DNA from: Synechococcus sp. AG-679-C18
Lineage (GTDB): Bacteria > Cyanobacteriota > Cyanobacteriia > PCC-6307 > Cyanobiaceae
DNA: 63,235 nucleotides
Assembly: GCA_003210755.1 (NCBI GenBank)
Contig: QCUL01000014.1
Location: forward strand, 1-63,235
Direction: 5' to 3'
In this document: positions 18,541 to 28,160 of the stretch, one piece after another
How the letters are laid out: each line of letters opens with the position of its first letter
How positions within the stretch are numbered: position 1 is the stretch's first letter
Notes under the pieces: model-generated
The model's input: only the letters and a program-made list of their open reading frames with translations
What the model was told of the DNA's origin: nothing
Databases searched by the model: none
Made by a program: the position numbers and the translations under genes

Positions 18541-20247
18541 TTAAAAATTGATGAATCCGAGACCGTTTTGCACCCGCGGAGCAATCCCACGGCCTGTCAT
18601 TACCGTTTTATTGGCAATCAGCATGGTGGTTGAGCTTCCACCGTCGAGATTGAGTGCATCGGTCATCCTGAACTGTTTTAAAGCCAGGATCGTCTCAAGC
18701 AGGGTGGGATCACTGCCATTGGCACCTTTGATCGCGAGAAGCCAGATCCGTTCTTTGTCTTGAGCGACGACCGTGCGAGGAGCCGAAACAGAGAGAAAGC
18801 CAGCACTAAAACCCTCTTGGCGGCCATTCAGCACAACTTTCCCTTTGGTCAAAAGAAGGGGACCTCCTCCCATGACCTGAGGAAGCTCCCCTAAGGGGTT
18901 TGAGCTGCGACTATTGATCGTTACGGAATCCCCCACAAGAGCTGGCAGGGCAGTGCCTGCTCGAGCGACGACCAAATCGCCTTCCTCTGGCAGCGGAACA
19001 CCTCGAACTAGCGATGCCTGGTCATAAATCGCGTCTACGCGTCCTTCGCGAATAGTCAACGCTTGCTCCTCTCCGCTGAGGGCGCTGTACGTCGGCCCCC
19101 AAGACCTGTTGTAACGACTTAAACCGCGTTGAACGTAGCCGCTGTTCAGCATTCCGAGAGGCCACCGACGCTTCCCACTTACGATTAATTCCTGGATCAA
19201 TTGCAGGCGCCCAAACAGCAGAGGACCGGACTGGTCCCAACCGATGGCACCTCTGTTGAGGATCGGTCCTGAAAGCCACCTTCCATCAAGACGAACGGCT
19301 CCCAGAGGCAATTGGCGAACACGGTTGAAAAACCCGCCGTTTACCGCCACTAGCGCTTTGGCAGGTTGCGCTAACTGATTGAGGTAGCGCAATCCTGGCT
19401 GGGCATGGCTTGGGGCGAGTGGTCTCAAAAGAAGTGATGACGACTTGTTTTGAACTCCGGCTCGGTACAGATGGATGCGCTTTACACCAACTTGAACAAT
19501 GCGCTGATCAAGAATTACTCCCTTCTTGATTAGGGATTGAATGTCTGGGTTGAGTAATGCTCCCTGAAAAGATTGATTAGATCGTTGCCTTGAGGATGAT
19601 CTAGTGGGGGAGATGCCATCAAGGACGATTCGCCAGGGCTCTTTCAGAGTCAAAGTGGAAATCTTGGTGGATTGGTCCACAAGACGCAGCCCTCTTGGTT
19701 CACGTCGAGCTTTTAATCCCAGCCTGCGCAACTGGCTTTCCTGCCTCGCTGTCGCCTGTAATTGAAGTAATAAATCATCTCCCTTGCGCTGGATCAGTGC
19801 AGGCCCAGTGAGGTCTAAAACGAGACGATTGGAGCTACTTCCCTTGCCTTGTCTGAGGGTCTGCAGTTGTGGCTGCGGGAGTTCGACTAGAAGCCTGTTC
19901 TTGGCTCGGTTGAGCTGAACACCCAGAGCGTTCAACCAGGGAGTCACATCGAGGGCGACTTCATCGCCGAGGGTGCGACGTTGAAGACCGCTGAAAGGCG
20001 ATTGAATGCCGTACCACTCGAGAAATTCTTTGCCTAGTAAGAATTTGCGTTGGAATCCCATCTGCCCAACGAGTAGATCCAACGGCATCCACAACTGTCT
20101 TGGACTCGTGGTTCCTGGGCCTTGCCAGAGCCATGTGCTGGTCGTGTTGATGCCACCAATACTCAGCTGATCTCCTTTGAACTGATCGGTTCTGCGGACC
20201 TCTGAGATGGCCGAAGGTAGTGGAGGTGGCGTTGCAGCTTCCATCAC
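18541..20247 (-). CDS. Phosphodiester glycosidase (NAGPA/DUF2233) domain protein
   Basis: A 568-residue protein. The C-terminal half, from about residue 290, carries the phosphodiester glycosidase family pattern: VAVNGGFFN, GRWLSGPILNRGAIGW and DALNLDGGSSTTMLIANK near the end. The N-terminal half is beta-rich and resembles envelope-protein domains (AMIN-like and copper-amine-oxidase-N-like), with repeated strand patterns around residues 80-220. No clear signal peptide is visible at the chosen ATG (20247), so either export uses another start or the protein stays inside. Family members act on sugar-phosphodiester bonds in cell-wall or exopolysaccharide contexts; the substrate here is unknown. 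It diverges from glsF across a 99-base spacer. Confidence 0.85.
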   Translation of the reverse strand: MMEAATPPPLPSAISEVRRTDQFKGDQLSIGGINTTSTWLWQGPGTTSPRQLWMPLDLLVGQMGFQRKFLLGKEFLEWYGIQSPFSGLQRRTLGDEVALDVTPWLNALGVQLNRAKNRLLVELPQPQLQTLRQGKGSSSNRLVLDLTGPALIQRKGDDLLLQLQATARQESQLRRLGLKARREPRGLRLVDQSTKISTLTLKEPWRIVLDGISPTRSSSRQRSNQSFQGALLNPDIQSLIKKGVILDQRIVQVGVKRIHLYRAGVQNKSSSLLLRPLAPSHAQPGLRYLNQLAQPAKALVAVNGGFFNRVRQLPLGAVRLDGRWLSGPILNRGAIGWDQSGPLLFGRLQLIQELIVSGKRRWPLGMLNSGYVQRGLSRYNRSWGPTYSALSGEEQALTIREGRVDAIYDQASLVRGVPLPEEGDLVVARAGTALPALVGDSVTINSRSSNPLGELPQVMGGGPLLLTKGKVVLNGRQEGFSAGFLSVSAPRTVVAQDKERIWLLAIKGANGSDPTLLETILALKQFRMTDALNLDGGSSTTMLIANKTVMTGRGIAPRVQNGLGFINF

Positions 20248-20346
20248 TTAACGCTAGCTGGGGTAAGCGAATCCTTAGGATCCAAATCAGCTCAACCAGC
20301 TGCGGAATGCGAATGCCGTTGCTGTTGTACGTCCCGATTGCAGGTT

Positions 20347-23300
20347 ATGACCCTATTCACCGGCTCCGATTGGCCTTACTGCGACAGCAGTGCACCTGCA
20401 GCAGTTGCCGGTGAGAAGGATGCATGTGGTGTGGGTTTCCTTGCTCAGCTTCAGGGAAAACGCAGCCATTGGGTGCTGCAGCAAGCCCTCCGTGGTTTGG
20501 GTTGTATGGAGCACAGGGGGGGCTGTGGTGGTGACGGTGACTCTGGAGATGGCGCAGGAGTGCTGTGCGAAATCCCTTGGGATTATTTGAGAGTGATCTG
20601 GCCCGATGCATTAAATGCCAATGGTCTCGGCATGATGTTCTTGCCAAGAGACTCAACTTCCCGAGCCGAGGCGAAGCGCCTTTGCGATGACGAGGCGACT
20701 GCTCTTGGCCTTACTTCAGCCGGCTGGCGTGATGTCCCTGTCGATCCTGAGGTGCTTGGTTCGCTCGCGCGTAAGACCGCTCCTGTCATTGAACAGTGGT
20801 TGATTCATGGGGCTGTCGAAGGCGATGCCCTTGAAGCATTGCTTTTGCGCCTGCGCCGTCGTGTTGGTGCGCGGGTAAGAAAAGAATTTGGAGTCCAGGG
20901 TGCTCGTGACTTTTATGTGGCCTCTCTGAGCGGACGGACGATTGTTTACAAGGGCATGGTCCGTTCCGAAGTTCTCGCCAAGTTCTATGCGGATTTGCGT
21001 GACCCTCGATTTGCGGTGAGTTTTGCGGTCTATCACCGCCGTTTCAGTACCAATACGCTTCCTCGCTGGCCATTGGCTCAACCGATGAGGTTGTTAGGCC
21101 ACAACGGTGAGATCAACACTCTGCTGGGCAATCTCAATTGGGCTAAGGCATCAGAAGCTGGTCTTGAAGACGTTTGGGGTGATGCTGCGAACGACTTGAT
21201 TCCAGTTGTAAATCCTGACTTCAGCGATTCCGCCAATCTCGATGCCACGCTTGAGTTAATGGTGCGCAGTGGGCGGTCTATCACTGACAGCTTGATCACT
21301 TTGGTGCCAGAAGCATTCCGAAATCAGCCTGATCTTGATTGTCGTCCAGAGGTGACGGCGATGTATGAATTCAATGCCGGGATTCAAGAGCCATGGGATG
21401 GCCCGGCGTTGTTGGTGTTTGCAGATGGGAAGCGTGTGGGTGCCACCTTGGATCGCAACGGGCTGCGACCAGCGCGTTGGTGCACCACTGTTGACGGATT
21501 CGTGATCATGGGGTCCGAGACAGGCGTGGTGGATCTGGACGGAAAAACTGTTGTTCACAAAGGACGCTTAGGTCCAGGTCAGATGGTGGCAGTCGATTTT
21601 GAACGCGGTGAGTTGTTGAACAATTGGGCCGTGAAGGAAGATGCGGCTCAGCGTTTTCCTTACGCCGATTGGTTGGAGAAACATCGGCGCTCGGTTTCGG
21701 CTCAGCCTTGGACTCAAAACTGTCAAATCAGTGAGCTTGATTTGCTTCGCTTGCAGACCGCTGTGGGATTCACAGCAGAGGATCTTGATCTTGTGATTGA
21801 GGACATGGCAGGCCTCGGGAAGGAGCCCACCTTTTGCATGGGCGATGACATCCCATTGGCGGTGCTCTCTAACAAGCCGCACCTTCTTTACGACTATTTC
21901 AAGCAGCGCTTCGCTCAAGTCACTAATCCGCCGATTGATCCCTTACGCGAAAAGTTGGTGATGAGTTTGGAGATGCACCTAGGGCAAAGGCGCACTTCCG
22001 TAAAGCCTTCAGCAGAGGCTGCGGCCTCAATCCATCTCGACAGCCCAGTGCTAAATGAGTCTGAACTCACAGCTCTGACCGATCGAGGCCTTTCGGTGCG
22101 ATTCCTTTCAACCCAGGTTGCGGTGGAGGCCTGTGCAGGTGGACTGCAGTCAGCGGTCGATGCACTTTGCCTAGGAGCAGAAGAGGCAGTGCGCAATGGT
22201 GCTGAAATTTTGGTGCTTTCAGATCGAGTGAATGCAGATGAACAACCTGAGCAACTCACCGCCACCTCAGTGGCTATGCCAGCTCTTCTGGCAGTTGGAG
22301 CAGTGCATCACCACCTACTACGTCAGAAATTAAGACTCCAGTGCTCGTTGGTGTCCGACACCGCTCAGTGCTGGAGTACGCATCACTTGGCTTGTCTGAT
22401 CGGCTATGGCGCAAGTGCTGTATGTCCATGGCTCACCTGGGAGACCACACGCCACTGGTTAGCGCATCCCAAAACACAAAAGAGGATTGAGCAGGGCAAA
22501 TTACAGGCCTTAAATCCAGATAAAGCTCAGGCAAATGTGCGTCTTTCTCTGGAAAATGGACTTCGAAAAATTCTTTCTAAAATTGGGATTTCGCTACTAG
22601 CCAGCTACCACGGTGCCCAGATTTTTGAGGCAATCGGGCTTGGGGCCGATGTGATTGACAAGGCTTTCTCTGGCACCACCAGTCGGGTTGCTGGCATGAC
22701 CCTTCCAGAGCTTGCCAATGAAACGCTTTCGCTTCATGCGAAGGCTTTCCCTGAACTGAATCGCAGCAAGCTTGAGTTCATGGGTTTCGTGCAGTACCGC
22801 ACAGGTGGTGAATATCACCTCAACAGCCCAGAAATGTCCAAGACTCTTCACCGTGCAGTGAAAGCTGGGCCTGGATACGACCATTTCGCGACCTATCGAA
22901 CGCTGTTGGAAAACAGACCGGTGACGGCTCTTCGGGATCTACTCGAGTTCAAGCTGGCTGCGACTCCTTTGCCGCTGAATGAAGTGGAAAGTGCAGAGAG
23001 CCTCTGCACTCGCTTCTGCACGGGTGGGATGAGTCTTGGTGCCCTCTCTAGGGAGGCTCATGAAGTGTTGGCTGTGGCCATGAACCGTATTGGCGGAAAG
23101 AGCAATAGCGGTGAGGGCGGCGAAGACCCTGCTCGTTTTCAGGTTCTCAATGATGTGGATGGAGACGGCCGATCGTCTTCCTTCCCAAGCATCGGTGGAC
23201 TTCGCAACGGTGACACCGCATGTTCAGCGATCAAGCAGATTGCTTCTGGCAGGTTTGGAGTGACAGCGGAATATTTGCGCAGCGGCAAGCAACTTGAAAT

Positions 23301-24945
23301 CAAGGTGGCTCAAGGAGCAAAGCCTGGCGAGGGCGGCCAATTGCCAGGGCCAAAAGTTGATGATTACATCGCAGGTTTGCGGAACAGCAAGGCTGGAGTA
23401 GCGCTCATTTCACCTCCCCCGCATCACGATATTTATTCGATCGAAGACCTTGCTCAACTCATCCATGATCTGCATCAGGTGCATCCGAAAGCGCCCGTCA
23501 GTGTCAAATTAGTTGCTGAAATTGGCATCGGTACGATCGCGGCTGGTGTCGCTAAAGCGAATGCTGACGTGATCCAAATTTCTGGTCACGACGGTGGGAC
23601 GGGTGCATCACCGTTGAGTTCGATCAAGCATGCAGGTAGCCCATGGGAACTTGGTCTGACGGAAGTCCATCGATCTCTCTTGGAGAATGGTTTGAGAGAC
23701 CGCGTTTTGCTGCGTGCTGATGGCGGCCTTAAGACTGGCTGGGATGTAGTTGTCGCGGCTCTACTCGGGGCTGAGGAATACGGATTTGGTTCTGTTGCAA
23801 TGATCGCCGAGGGCTGCATCATGGCCCGTGTGTGTCACACCAATAATTGCCCAGTGGGTGTGGCTACTCAGAAAGAAGCATTGCGCAAGCGTTTCACTGG
23901 CGTACCCGAACACGTGGTGAATTTCTTTTGGTACGTGGCGGAAGAAGTTCGCCAACTCATGAGTGTCCTAGGAGTCGCTCGTCTCGAGGATTTAATCGGA
24001 CGCAGCGATCTGCTTCAGCCCCGATCGGTAGAGCTTGCTAAGACCAAATGCGTCGATCTTTCCAGTTTGCTGGCTCCAGTTGGTGATGCCAGCAATCGCT
24101 CCTGGCTTCAGCACAGTTCTGAACCCCATGGGAATGGTTCAATTCTTGAAGATTGTCTTTTGAGGGACGCAGAGTTGATGGAGGCGATGGAGAACCATGG
24201 CTTTATCAGTCGCGACATTGACATCGTCAATACCGATCGCAGTGTTGGTGCTCGACTGGCGGGAGAAATCGCCCAACGTCATGGAAATCGTGGCTTTCAA
24301 GGACAGTTGAAACTTCATTTCCGCGGAGCTGCCGGGCAAAGTTTCGCCGCTTTTCTTGTGCAAGGCATGACGGTTCGCCTGGAAGGAGAGGCCAATGATT
24401 ATGTCGGTAAAGGCATGAATAGTGGTCGTATCAGTCTCGTGCCTGGTGATGGAGTGGAGAATCCTGGAGATCAGGTGATCCTGGGTAATACATGTCTGTA
24501 TGGGGCCACCGGTGGTGAGCTTTTTGCTCTAGGGCGCGCGGGTGAACGTTTTGGTGTTCGCAACAGCGGTGCCTATGCAGTGGTTGAAGGTGCTGGAGAT
24601 CACTGTTGCGAATACATGACTGGAGGCGTAATCGTTGTGCTGGGAGGCACCGGGCGCAACGTGGGTGCGGGCATGACTGGGGGGGTTGCGTTTCTATTGG
24701 ATGAGACTGGTGGTGTAAGGCCCCGAGTGAATGCTGAGATCGTTGAGGTTGTCAGCATCACCACCCCACAGCAAGAGTCATTGTTGCGATCACTTTTGGA
24801 GATGCATGTGAGCACTACCGCCAGTACTAAGGCCAAGGCTTTGTTGTCAGATTGGACTAACTCAATGTCGGCTTTCAAGGTGTTGGTGCCCCCAAGTGAG
24901 CGAGCGGCAATGGGGCTTTTCGAGCGCACTGCAGTGACGGCCTGA
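20347..24945 (+). CDS. glsF: Glutamate synthase large chain, probably ferredoxin-dependent
   Basis: A 1532-residue GOGAT that makes two glutamates from glutamine and 2-oxoglutarate. The precursor has a 26-residue propeptide; processing would expose the catalytic Cys27 of ACGVGF. In order follow the class II amidotransferase domain, the central domain, the FMN-binding synthase barrel (GEGGQLPGPKVDDYI, QISGHDGGTGASP) and the 3Fe-4S cysteine motif CIMARVCHTNNC. A beta-helix with GGVIVVLGGTGRNVGAGMTGG closes the protein. Ferredoxin dependence is inferred from the cyanobacterial setting and the absence of gltD nearby. ATG at 20347 chosen over an in-frame TTG at 20338. No full NtcA site was found in the 99-base upstream spacer. 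Confidence 0.95.
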   Translation: MTLFTGSDWPYCDSSAPAAVAGEKDACGVGFLAQLQGKRSHWVLQQALRGLGCMEHRGGCGGDGDSGDGAGVLCEIPWDYLRVIWPDALNANGLGMMFLPRDSTSRAEAKRLCDDEATALGLTSAGWRDVPVDPEVLGSLARKTAPVIEQWLIHGAVEGDALEALLLRLRRRVGARVRKEFGVQGARDFYVASLSGRTIVYKGMVRSEVLAKFYADLRDPRFAVSFAVYHRRFSTNTLPRWPLAQPMRLLGHNGEINTLLGNLNWAKASEAGLEDVWGDAANDLIPVVNPDFSDSANLDATLELMVRSGRSITDSLITLVPEAFRNQPDLDCRPEVTAMYEFNAGIQEPWDGPALLVFADGKRVGATLDRNGLRPARWCTTVDGFVIMGSETGVVDLDGKTVVHKGRLGPGQMVAVDFERGELLNNWAVKEDAAQRFPYADWLEKHRRSVSAQPWTQNCQISELDLLRLQTAVGFTAEDLDLVIEDMAGLGKEPTFCMGDDIPLAVLSNKPHLLYDYFKQRFAQVTNPPIDPLREKLVMSLEMHLGQRRTSVKPSAEAAASIHLDSPVLNESELTALTDRGLSVRFLSTQVAVEACAGGLQSAVDALCLGAEEAVRNGAEILVLSDRVNADEQPEQLTATSVAMPALLAVGAVHHHLLRQKLRLQCSLVSDTAQCWSTHHLACLIGYGASAVCPWLTWETTRHWLAHPKTQKRIEQGKLQALNPDKAQANVRLSLENGLRKILSKIGISLLASYHGAQIFEAIGLGADVIDKAFSGTTSRVAGMTLPELANETLSLHAKAFPELNRSKLEFMGFVQYRTGGEYHLNSPEMSKTLHRAVKAGPGYDHFATYRTLLENRPVTALRDLLEFKLAATPLPLNEVESAESLCTRFCTGGMSLGALSREAHEVLAVAMNRIGGKSNSGEGGEDPARFQVLNDVDGDGRSSSFPSIGGLRNGDTACSAIKQIASGRFGVTAEYLRSGKQLEIKVAQGAKPGEGGQLPGPKVDDYIAGLRNSKAGVALISPPPHHDIYSIEDLAQLIHDLHQVHPKAPVSVKLVAEIGIGTIAAGVAKANADVIQISGHDGGTGASPLSSIKHAGSPWELGLTEVHRSLLENGLRDRVLLRADGGLKTGWDVVVAALLGAEEYGFGSVAMIAEGCIMARVCHTNNCPVGVATQKEALRKRFTGVPEHVVNFFWYVAEEVRQLMSVLGVARLEDLIGRSDLLQPRSVELAKTKCVDLSSLLAPVGDASNRSWLQHSSEPHGNGSILEDCLLRDAELMEAMENHGFISRDIDIVNTDRSVGARLAGEIAQRHGNRGFQGQLKLHFRGAAGQSFAAFLVQGMTVRLEGEANDYVGKGMNSGRISLVPGDGVENPGDQVILGNTCLYGATGGELFALGRAGERFGVRNSGAYAVVEGAGDHCCEYMTGGVIVVLGGTGRNVGAGMTGGVAFLLDETGGVRPRVNAEIVEVVSITTPQQESLLRSLLEMHVSTTASTKAKALLSDWTNSMSAFKVLVPPSERAAMGLFERTAVTA

Positions 24946-24957
24946 TCTTGGAGTCTC

Positions 24958-25266
24958 ATGGCCTGGTTCATTAAGCAGGAAACATTCACCGCAGCGATGA
25001 CCTCACTCTCGGCAGAGGATCGTCTGATTCATCGCAATGCCCATCGCTGTTGGGTTGAAGCTCAGCGAAACTCAGGGGTTGCCATGGCAAGTGGCTTCCT
25101 TGTGGACGATCAACACAACCCTGGTGGTGGTGGTCTGTTGGTGTTTGAGGCCTCTTGCTATGAGTCGGCCGAAGCGCTGATCCGTGACGATCCAATGATT
25201 TCTAGGAACTTGGTCACTTGGACATTGCATGAATGGAACCCTGTGGTGGGAAGCCTTAGGGCTTAA
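24958..25266 (+). CDS. YciI-like (YCII-related) small protein
   Basis: A 102-residue protein with the ferredoxin-like fold pattern of the YCII family: an N-terminal strand MAWFIKQETF, RLIHRNAHRCWVEAQ, GFLVDDQHNPGGGGLLVFEA, and a terminal WTLHEWNPVVGS. Function is unknown; relatives are small dimeric proteins with possible enzyme activity. It starts 12 bases after glsF and is likely co-transcribed with it. Confidence 0.8.
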   Translation: MAWFIKQETFTAAMTSLSAEDRLIHRNAHRCWVEAQRNSGVAMASGFLVDDQHNPGGGGLLVFEASCYESAEALIRDDPMISRNLVTWTLHEWNPVVGSLRA

Positions 25267-25293
25267 TCCATGAATTGTGACTTGGTTGAGAGT

Positions 25294-26172
25294 TCAGCGA
25301 GGGTGAGTAGCCATCAGTCTCTGCACCTCTCCTGCGTGATAACTGCTACGTGTGAGAGGAGTGCTAACCACTTGCAAGAATCCAAGCTCCTTTTCACCGT
25401 GATGTCTGTACATTGCGAATTCATCAGGGGTGACAAACCGGTCAACTGCCAGATGCTTGGGACCTGGAGATAAGTACTGCCCAATGGTGACAATGTCCAC
25501 GTCGTGGCTTCTGAGATCGCTCAATGTCTTCTGTACTTCGTCATTGGTTTCGCCAAGTCCAACCATCAGGCCTGACTTGCTGTAAGACCTTGGCCAACTT
25601 TTTCTCACGCGTTGGAGAAGTTCCAAAGAACGTGAGTAATTTCCCTGCGGTCTTGCACGGCGGTACAAACGCGGAACGGTCTCGATGTTGTGATTGAGTA
25701 CATCGGGAGCTGCATCCATCACGGTGGCGAGCGCATCCCAGTTTCCACACAAGTCCGGGATAAGCAATTCGATTGTGGTTTGAGGCGAGCGCTCACGCAC
25801 TTGCTGAATACAGGAGACAAATTGAGAAGCGCCTCCATCAACTAGGTCATCACGATTCACGGAGGTGATGACAACATGCCTCAACCCAAGCCGGGTAACG
25901 GCCTCCCCAAGACGCAAGGGCTCAGTTGGGTCGAGTTGACGAACACTCCTGTCGAAATCAATGTCGCAGTAGGGACATGCGCGGGTACACCCTGGCCCCA
26001 TGATTAGGAAAGTAGCGGTTCCTCCGGCAAAGCATTCCCCAATATTGGGACAGCTTGCTTCCTGGCAAACGGTGTTCAGCTTTAGGTCCAGCAGCAAGTC
26101 AGCCACCTCCCCAATGCGCTCCCGCTGGGGGGCTTTAACGCGCAACCAGTCAGGTTTCTGAAGGGACGTCAT
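25294..26172 (-). CDS. lipA: Lipoyl synthase
   Basis: A 292-residue radical SAM enzyme that inserts two sulfurs into protein-bound octanoyl groups. The auxiliary 4Fe-4S ligands are Cys36, Cys41 and Cys47; the radical SAM ligands are Cys62, Cys66 and Cys69 (CTRACPYC). The C-terminal RSSYHAGE includes the conserved serine that ligates the auxiliary cluster. It is convergent with the YciI-like gene and lies 18 bases from tRNA-Pro on the other strand. Confidence 0.97.
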   Translation of the reverse strand: MTSLQKPDWLRVKAPQRERIGEVADLLLDLKLNTVCQEASCPNIGECFAGGTATFLIMGPGCTRACPYCDIDFDRSVRQLDPTEPLRLGEAVTRLGLRHVVITSVNRDDLVDGGASQFVSCIQQVRERSPQTTIELLIPDLCGNWDALATVMDAAPDVLNHNIETVPRLYRRARPQGNYSRSLELLQRVRKSWPRSYSKSGLMVGLGETNDEVQKTLSDLRSHDVDIVTIGQYLSPGPKHLAVDRFVTPDEFAMYRHHGEKELGFLQVVSTPLTRSSYHAGEVQRLMATHPR

Positions 26173-26190
26173 CTTCTAAAGTCGCCTCAT

Positions 26191-26264
26191 CGGGATGTAG
26201 CGCAGCTTGGTAGCGCACTTCGTTCGGGACGAAGGGGCCGCAGGTTCGAATCCTGTCATCCCGA
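26191..26264 (+). tRNA. tRNA-Pro(CGG)
   Basis: A 74-base cloverleaf: acceptor CGGGATG (26191-26197) pairs with CATCCCG (26257-26263), followed by discriminator A. The anticodon stem CTTCG/CGAAG encloses loop TTCGGGA with anticodon CGG at 26225-26227. The T arm has GGTTCGAATCC. CCA is not encoded. It reads CCG codons. Confidence 0.96.
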
Positions 26265-26279
26265 CTCTATGAGTTGTGT

Positions 26280-28160
26280 TCAACTGAGTTCTGCGCCTGG
26301 GTAGCCGCGTGGAGTCACCATTCGACCTCCGTCCATCCTGCTGCTGCTGTTGCCGATAACCAGGATAGTGAGCATATCAACAGTCTCCACGGGCAGGTTG
26401 TCGAGCCGATGAAAAGAGACTTGTTCTTCTATTCGTCCTAGTTGCCTTGCAATCACAACAGGAGTGGAGTCAGGGCGTTGATTCAGCAGAATATCAATGG
26501 CACTTTGAAGCTGCCAATCTCGTCCTTTGGAGCGGGGGTTGTAGAGCGCAACGACGAAATCGCCTGCAGCAGCTGCTTCTAAGCGTCGTTCAATCACCTT
26601 CCATGGAGTCAGTCGATCGCTAAGGCTCACCGTGCAGAAGTCATGCATTAAAGGCGCACCCGCCTTGGCTGCCGCAAGCTGCAAGGCAGAGATTCCTGGA
26701 TGCACGGCAAAGCGTGGCCGCTCGTCTTGGGGCAATTCCAGCCAAAGTTCCAGAGCGAGCCCAGCCATCCCGTAGATCCCGCTGTCGCCAGATGACACCA
26801 AGGCCACGCGAGCACCTTCGCGAGCAAGACTGAGAGCCTGCAAACAGCGTTCCCTTTCCATGGTGAGTTTCCCATCCAATCGGATCTGGTCCGGACGGCG
26901 CAGAGGCTCAAGCAAATCAAGGTAAAGCCCGTATCCAACCCAGGATGGGCATCGCTCTAGGGCGCTGCGGGCTTCAGGGGTTAGGAGCGCAAGGTTGCCA
27001 GGACCGCTGCCGATCAGGTGTAATTCGCCGCGCTGAGGCGCGAAAGCCTCCATGCTTTCGGCAATAGCCACGGTGACGGCTCCCTTTTCAGTTTTATCCG
27101 CGTGGGTGATCCGTTTGTGCAGTTTGAGATGCCCTTTGTTTCCTGCACTTAGTAAGGCTGCTGCTTCTGCAACAGATCTGGTTCCCATTTCTGCGCCAAC
27201 AATCTTTGAAGGGGTTGGCACATCTACACCGTCAAGTGCTGTTGCGGTGTGCAATCGAAAGGGCCAATCATGAAGGGTTGCGAGTTCTTGAAGAGCCCTC
27301 TCATCGCCCTTTCGGTCGATGCTGCTGATGCCTGCAACGGCTGACTGTGCTAATCCGGCTTCTTCCAGTGCGTCAGCAACTGCCCGCTGGATCAGCTTCA
27401 AACTTGTGTCGCGTTCGCAGCCAATCCCAAGCCAAAGCAGTGGTGGATGCCACGTGCAGGCCCCAGAATTGGAGAGGGATGTACTGATTTTTAGGGTTGG
27501 TTCGTTGTTCTGTGAAACGACGTCGTTATTCAGCAGGAGGCTGGATTGAGCCGCCAAGCTGCTCTGCCAAAGCTTGTTACCAGAGTTCTGGACAAGTTGG
27601 GTGCGCTCTCCGCGTGCCTGGGAATGCATGAGTTGCGTCCAGTTGGCAATTGTTCCTCCGCGTTGCCATCCCCAAGCGTCTCCGAAGGCATCTGTGGCAA
27701 GTCGGCCTGAAACAGCACTGTCGCCGCTCAGCACAGCTTCCCCTCCAAGGGCGGAAGCGATCTCCCTGCTCAGCTGCTCGGCACCAGCTTGGTGACCGCC
27801 AATTAAAGGAATCACCCATTCCCCTGCTGCATCAAGTACCAGAACGGCTGGATCTTTCTCTTTGTCTGATAGCAGTGGAGCAATCAGACGGGTGGCAGCA
27901 CCTGTAGCTCCGACCACCATCAGCACTGCCCCTTTTTTCCAGTGCTGCTTGAGCAAGACCACGGCGGATCCCACCAGACACGTTGCACCTCGATCAGGAA
28001 TAGAGGCAGCCGCTCCGGGAGTGAGCGCAAGTTGATCCGTTAGGCCGCATTGCTCAAGTCTTTTCAACAAAAGCCAGGACCTTGGGGAAAGCCCTAGAGC
28101 CAATCGGCGGGAAGAGATTGGAGAAGATGATTCGTTCAGGATGGGAGTTCCGGAGATCAA
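26280..28160 (-). CDS. cobJ: CbiG-CobJ fusion: cobalamin biosynthesis protein / precorrin-3B C17-methyltransferase
   Basis: A 626-residue bifunctional cobalamin (pseudocobalamin) enzyme. Residues about 20-350 are CbiG (VGATGAATRLIAPLL, GGHQAGAEQLSREIA, GIGCERDTSLKLIQ), which opens the delta-lactone. From about 375 the CobJ/CbiH SAM methyltransferase begins with GELHLIGSGPGNLALLTPEA and contains SSGDSGIYGMAGLALE and VALYNPRSKGRDWQL. The fused arrangement is common in cyanobacteria. Its start overlaps the stop of the upstream secreted-protein gene by four bases (ATGA type). Confidence 0.95.
   Translation of the reverse strand: MISGTPILNESSSPISSRRLALGLSPRSWLLLKRLEQCGLTDQLALTPGAAASIPDRGATCLVGSAVVLLKQHWKKGAVLMVVGATGAATRLIAPLLSDKEKDPAVLVLDAAGEWVIPLIGGHQAGAEQLSREIASALGGEAVLSGDSAVSGRLATDAFGDAWGWQRGGTIANWTQLMHSQARGERTQLVQNSGNKLWQSSLAAQSSLLLNNDVVSQNNEPTLKISTSLSNSGACTWHPPLLWLGIGCERDTSLKLIQRAVADALEEAGLAQSAVAGISSIDRKGDERALQELATLHDWPFRLHTATALDGVDVPTPSKIVGAEMGTRSVAEAAALLSAGNKGHLKLHKRITHADKTEKGAVTVAIAESMEAFAPQRGELHLIGSGPGNLALLTPEARSALERCPSWVGYGLYLDLLEPLRRPDQIRLDGKLTMERERCLQALSLAREGARVALVSSGDSGIYGMAGLALELWLELPQDERPRFAVHPGISALQLAAAKAGAPLMHDFCTVSLSDRLTPWKVIERRLEAAAAGDFVVALYNPRSKGRDWQLQSAIDILLNQRPDSTPVVIARQLGRIEEQVSFHRLDNLPVETVDMLTILVIGNSSSRMDGGRMVTPRGYPGAELS

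Noticed and set aside
20248-20346. NtcA-binding site upstream of glsF
   Set aside because: Only imperfect matches to GTA-N8-TAC were found (for example spacing of seven).
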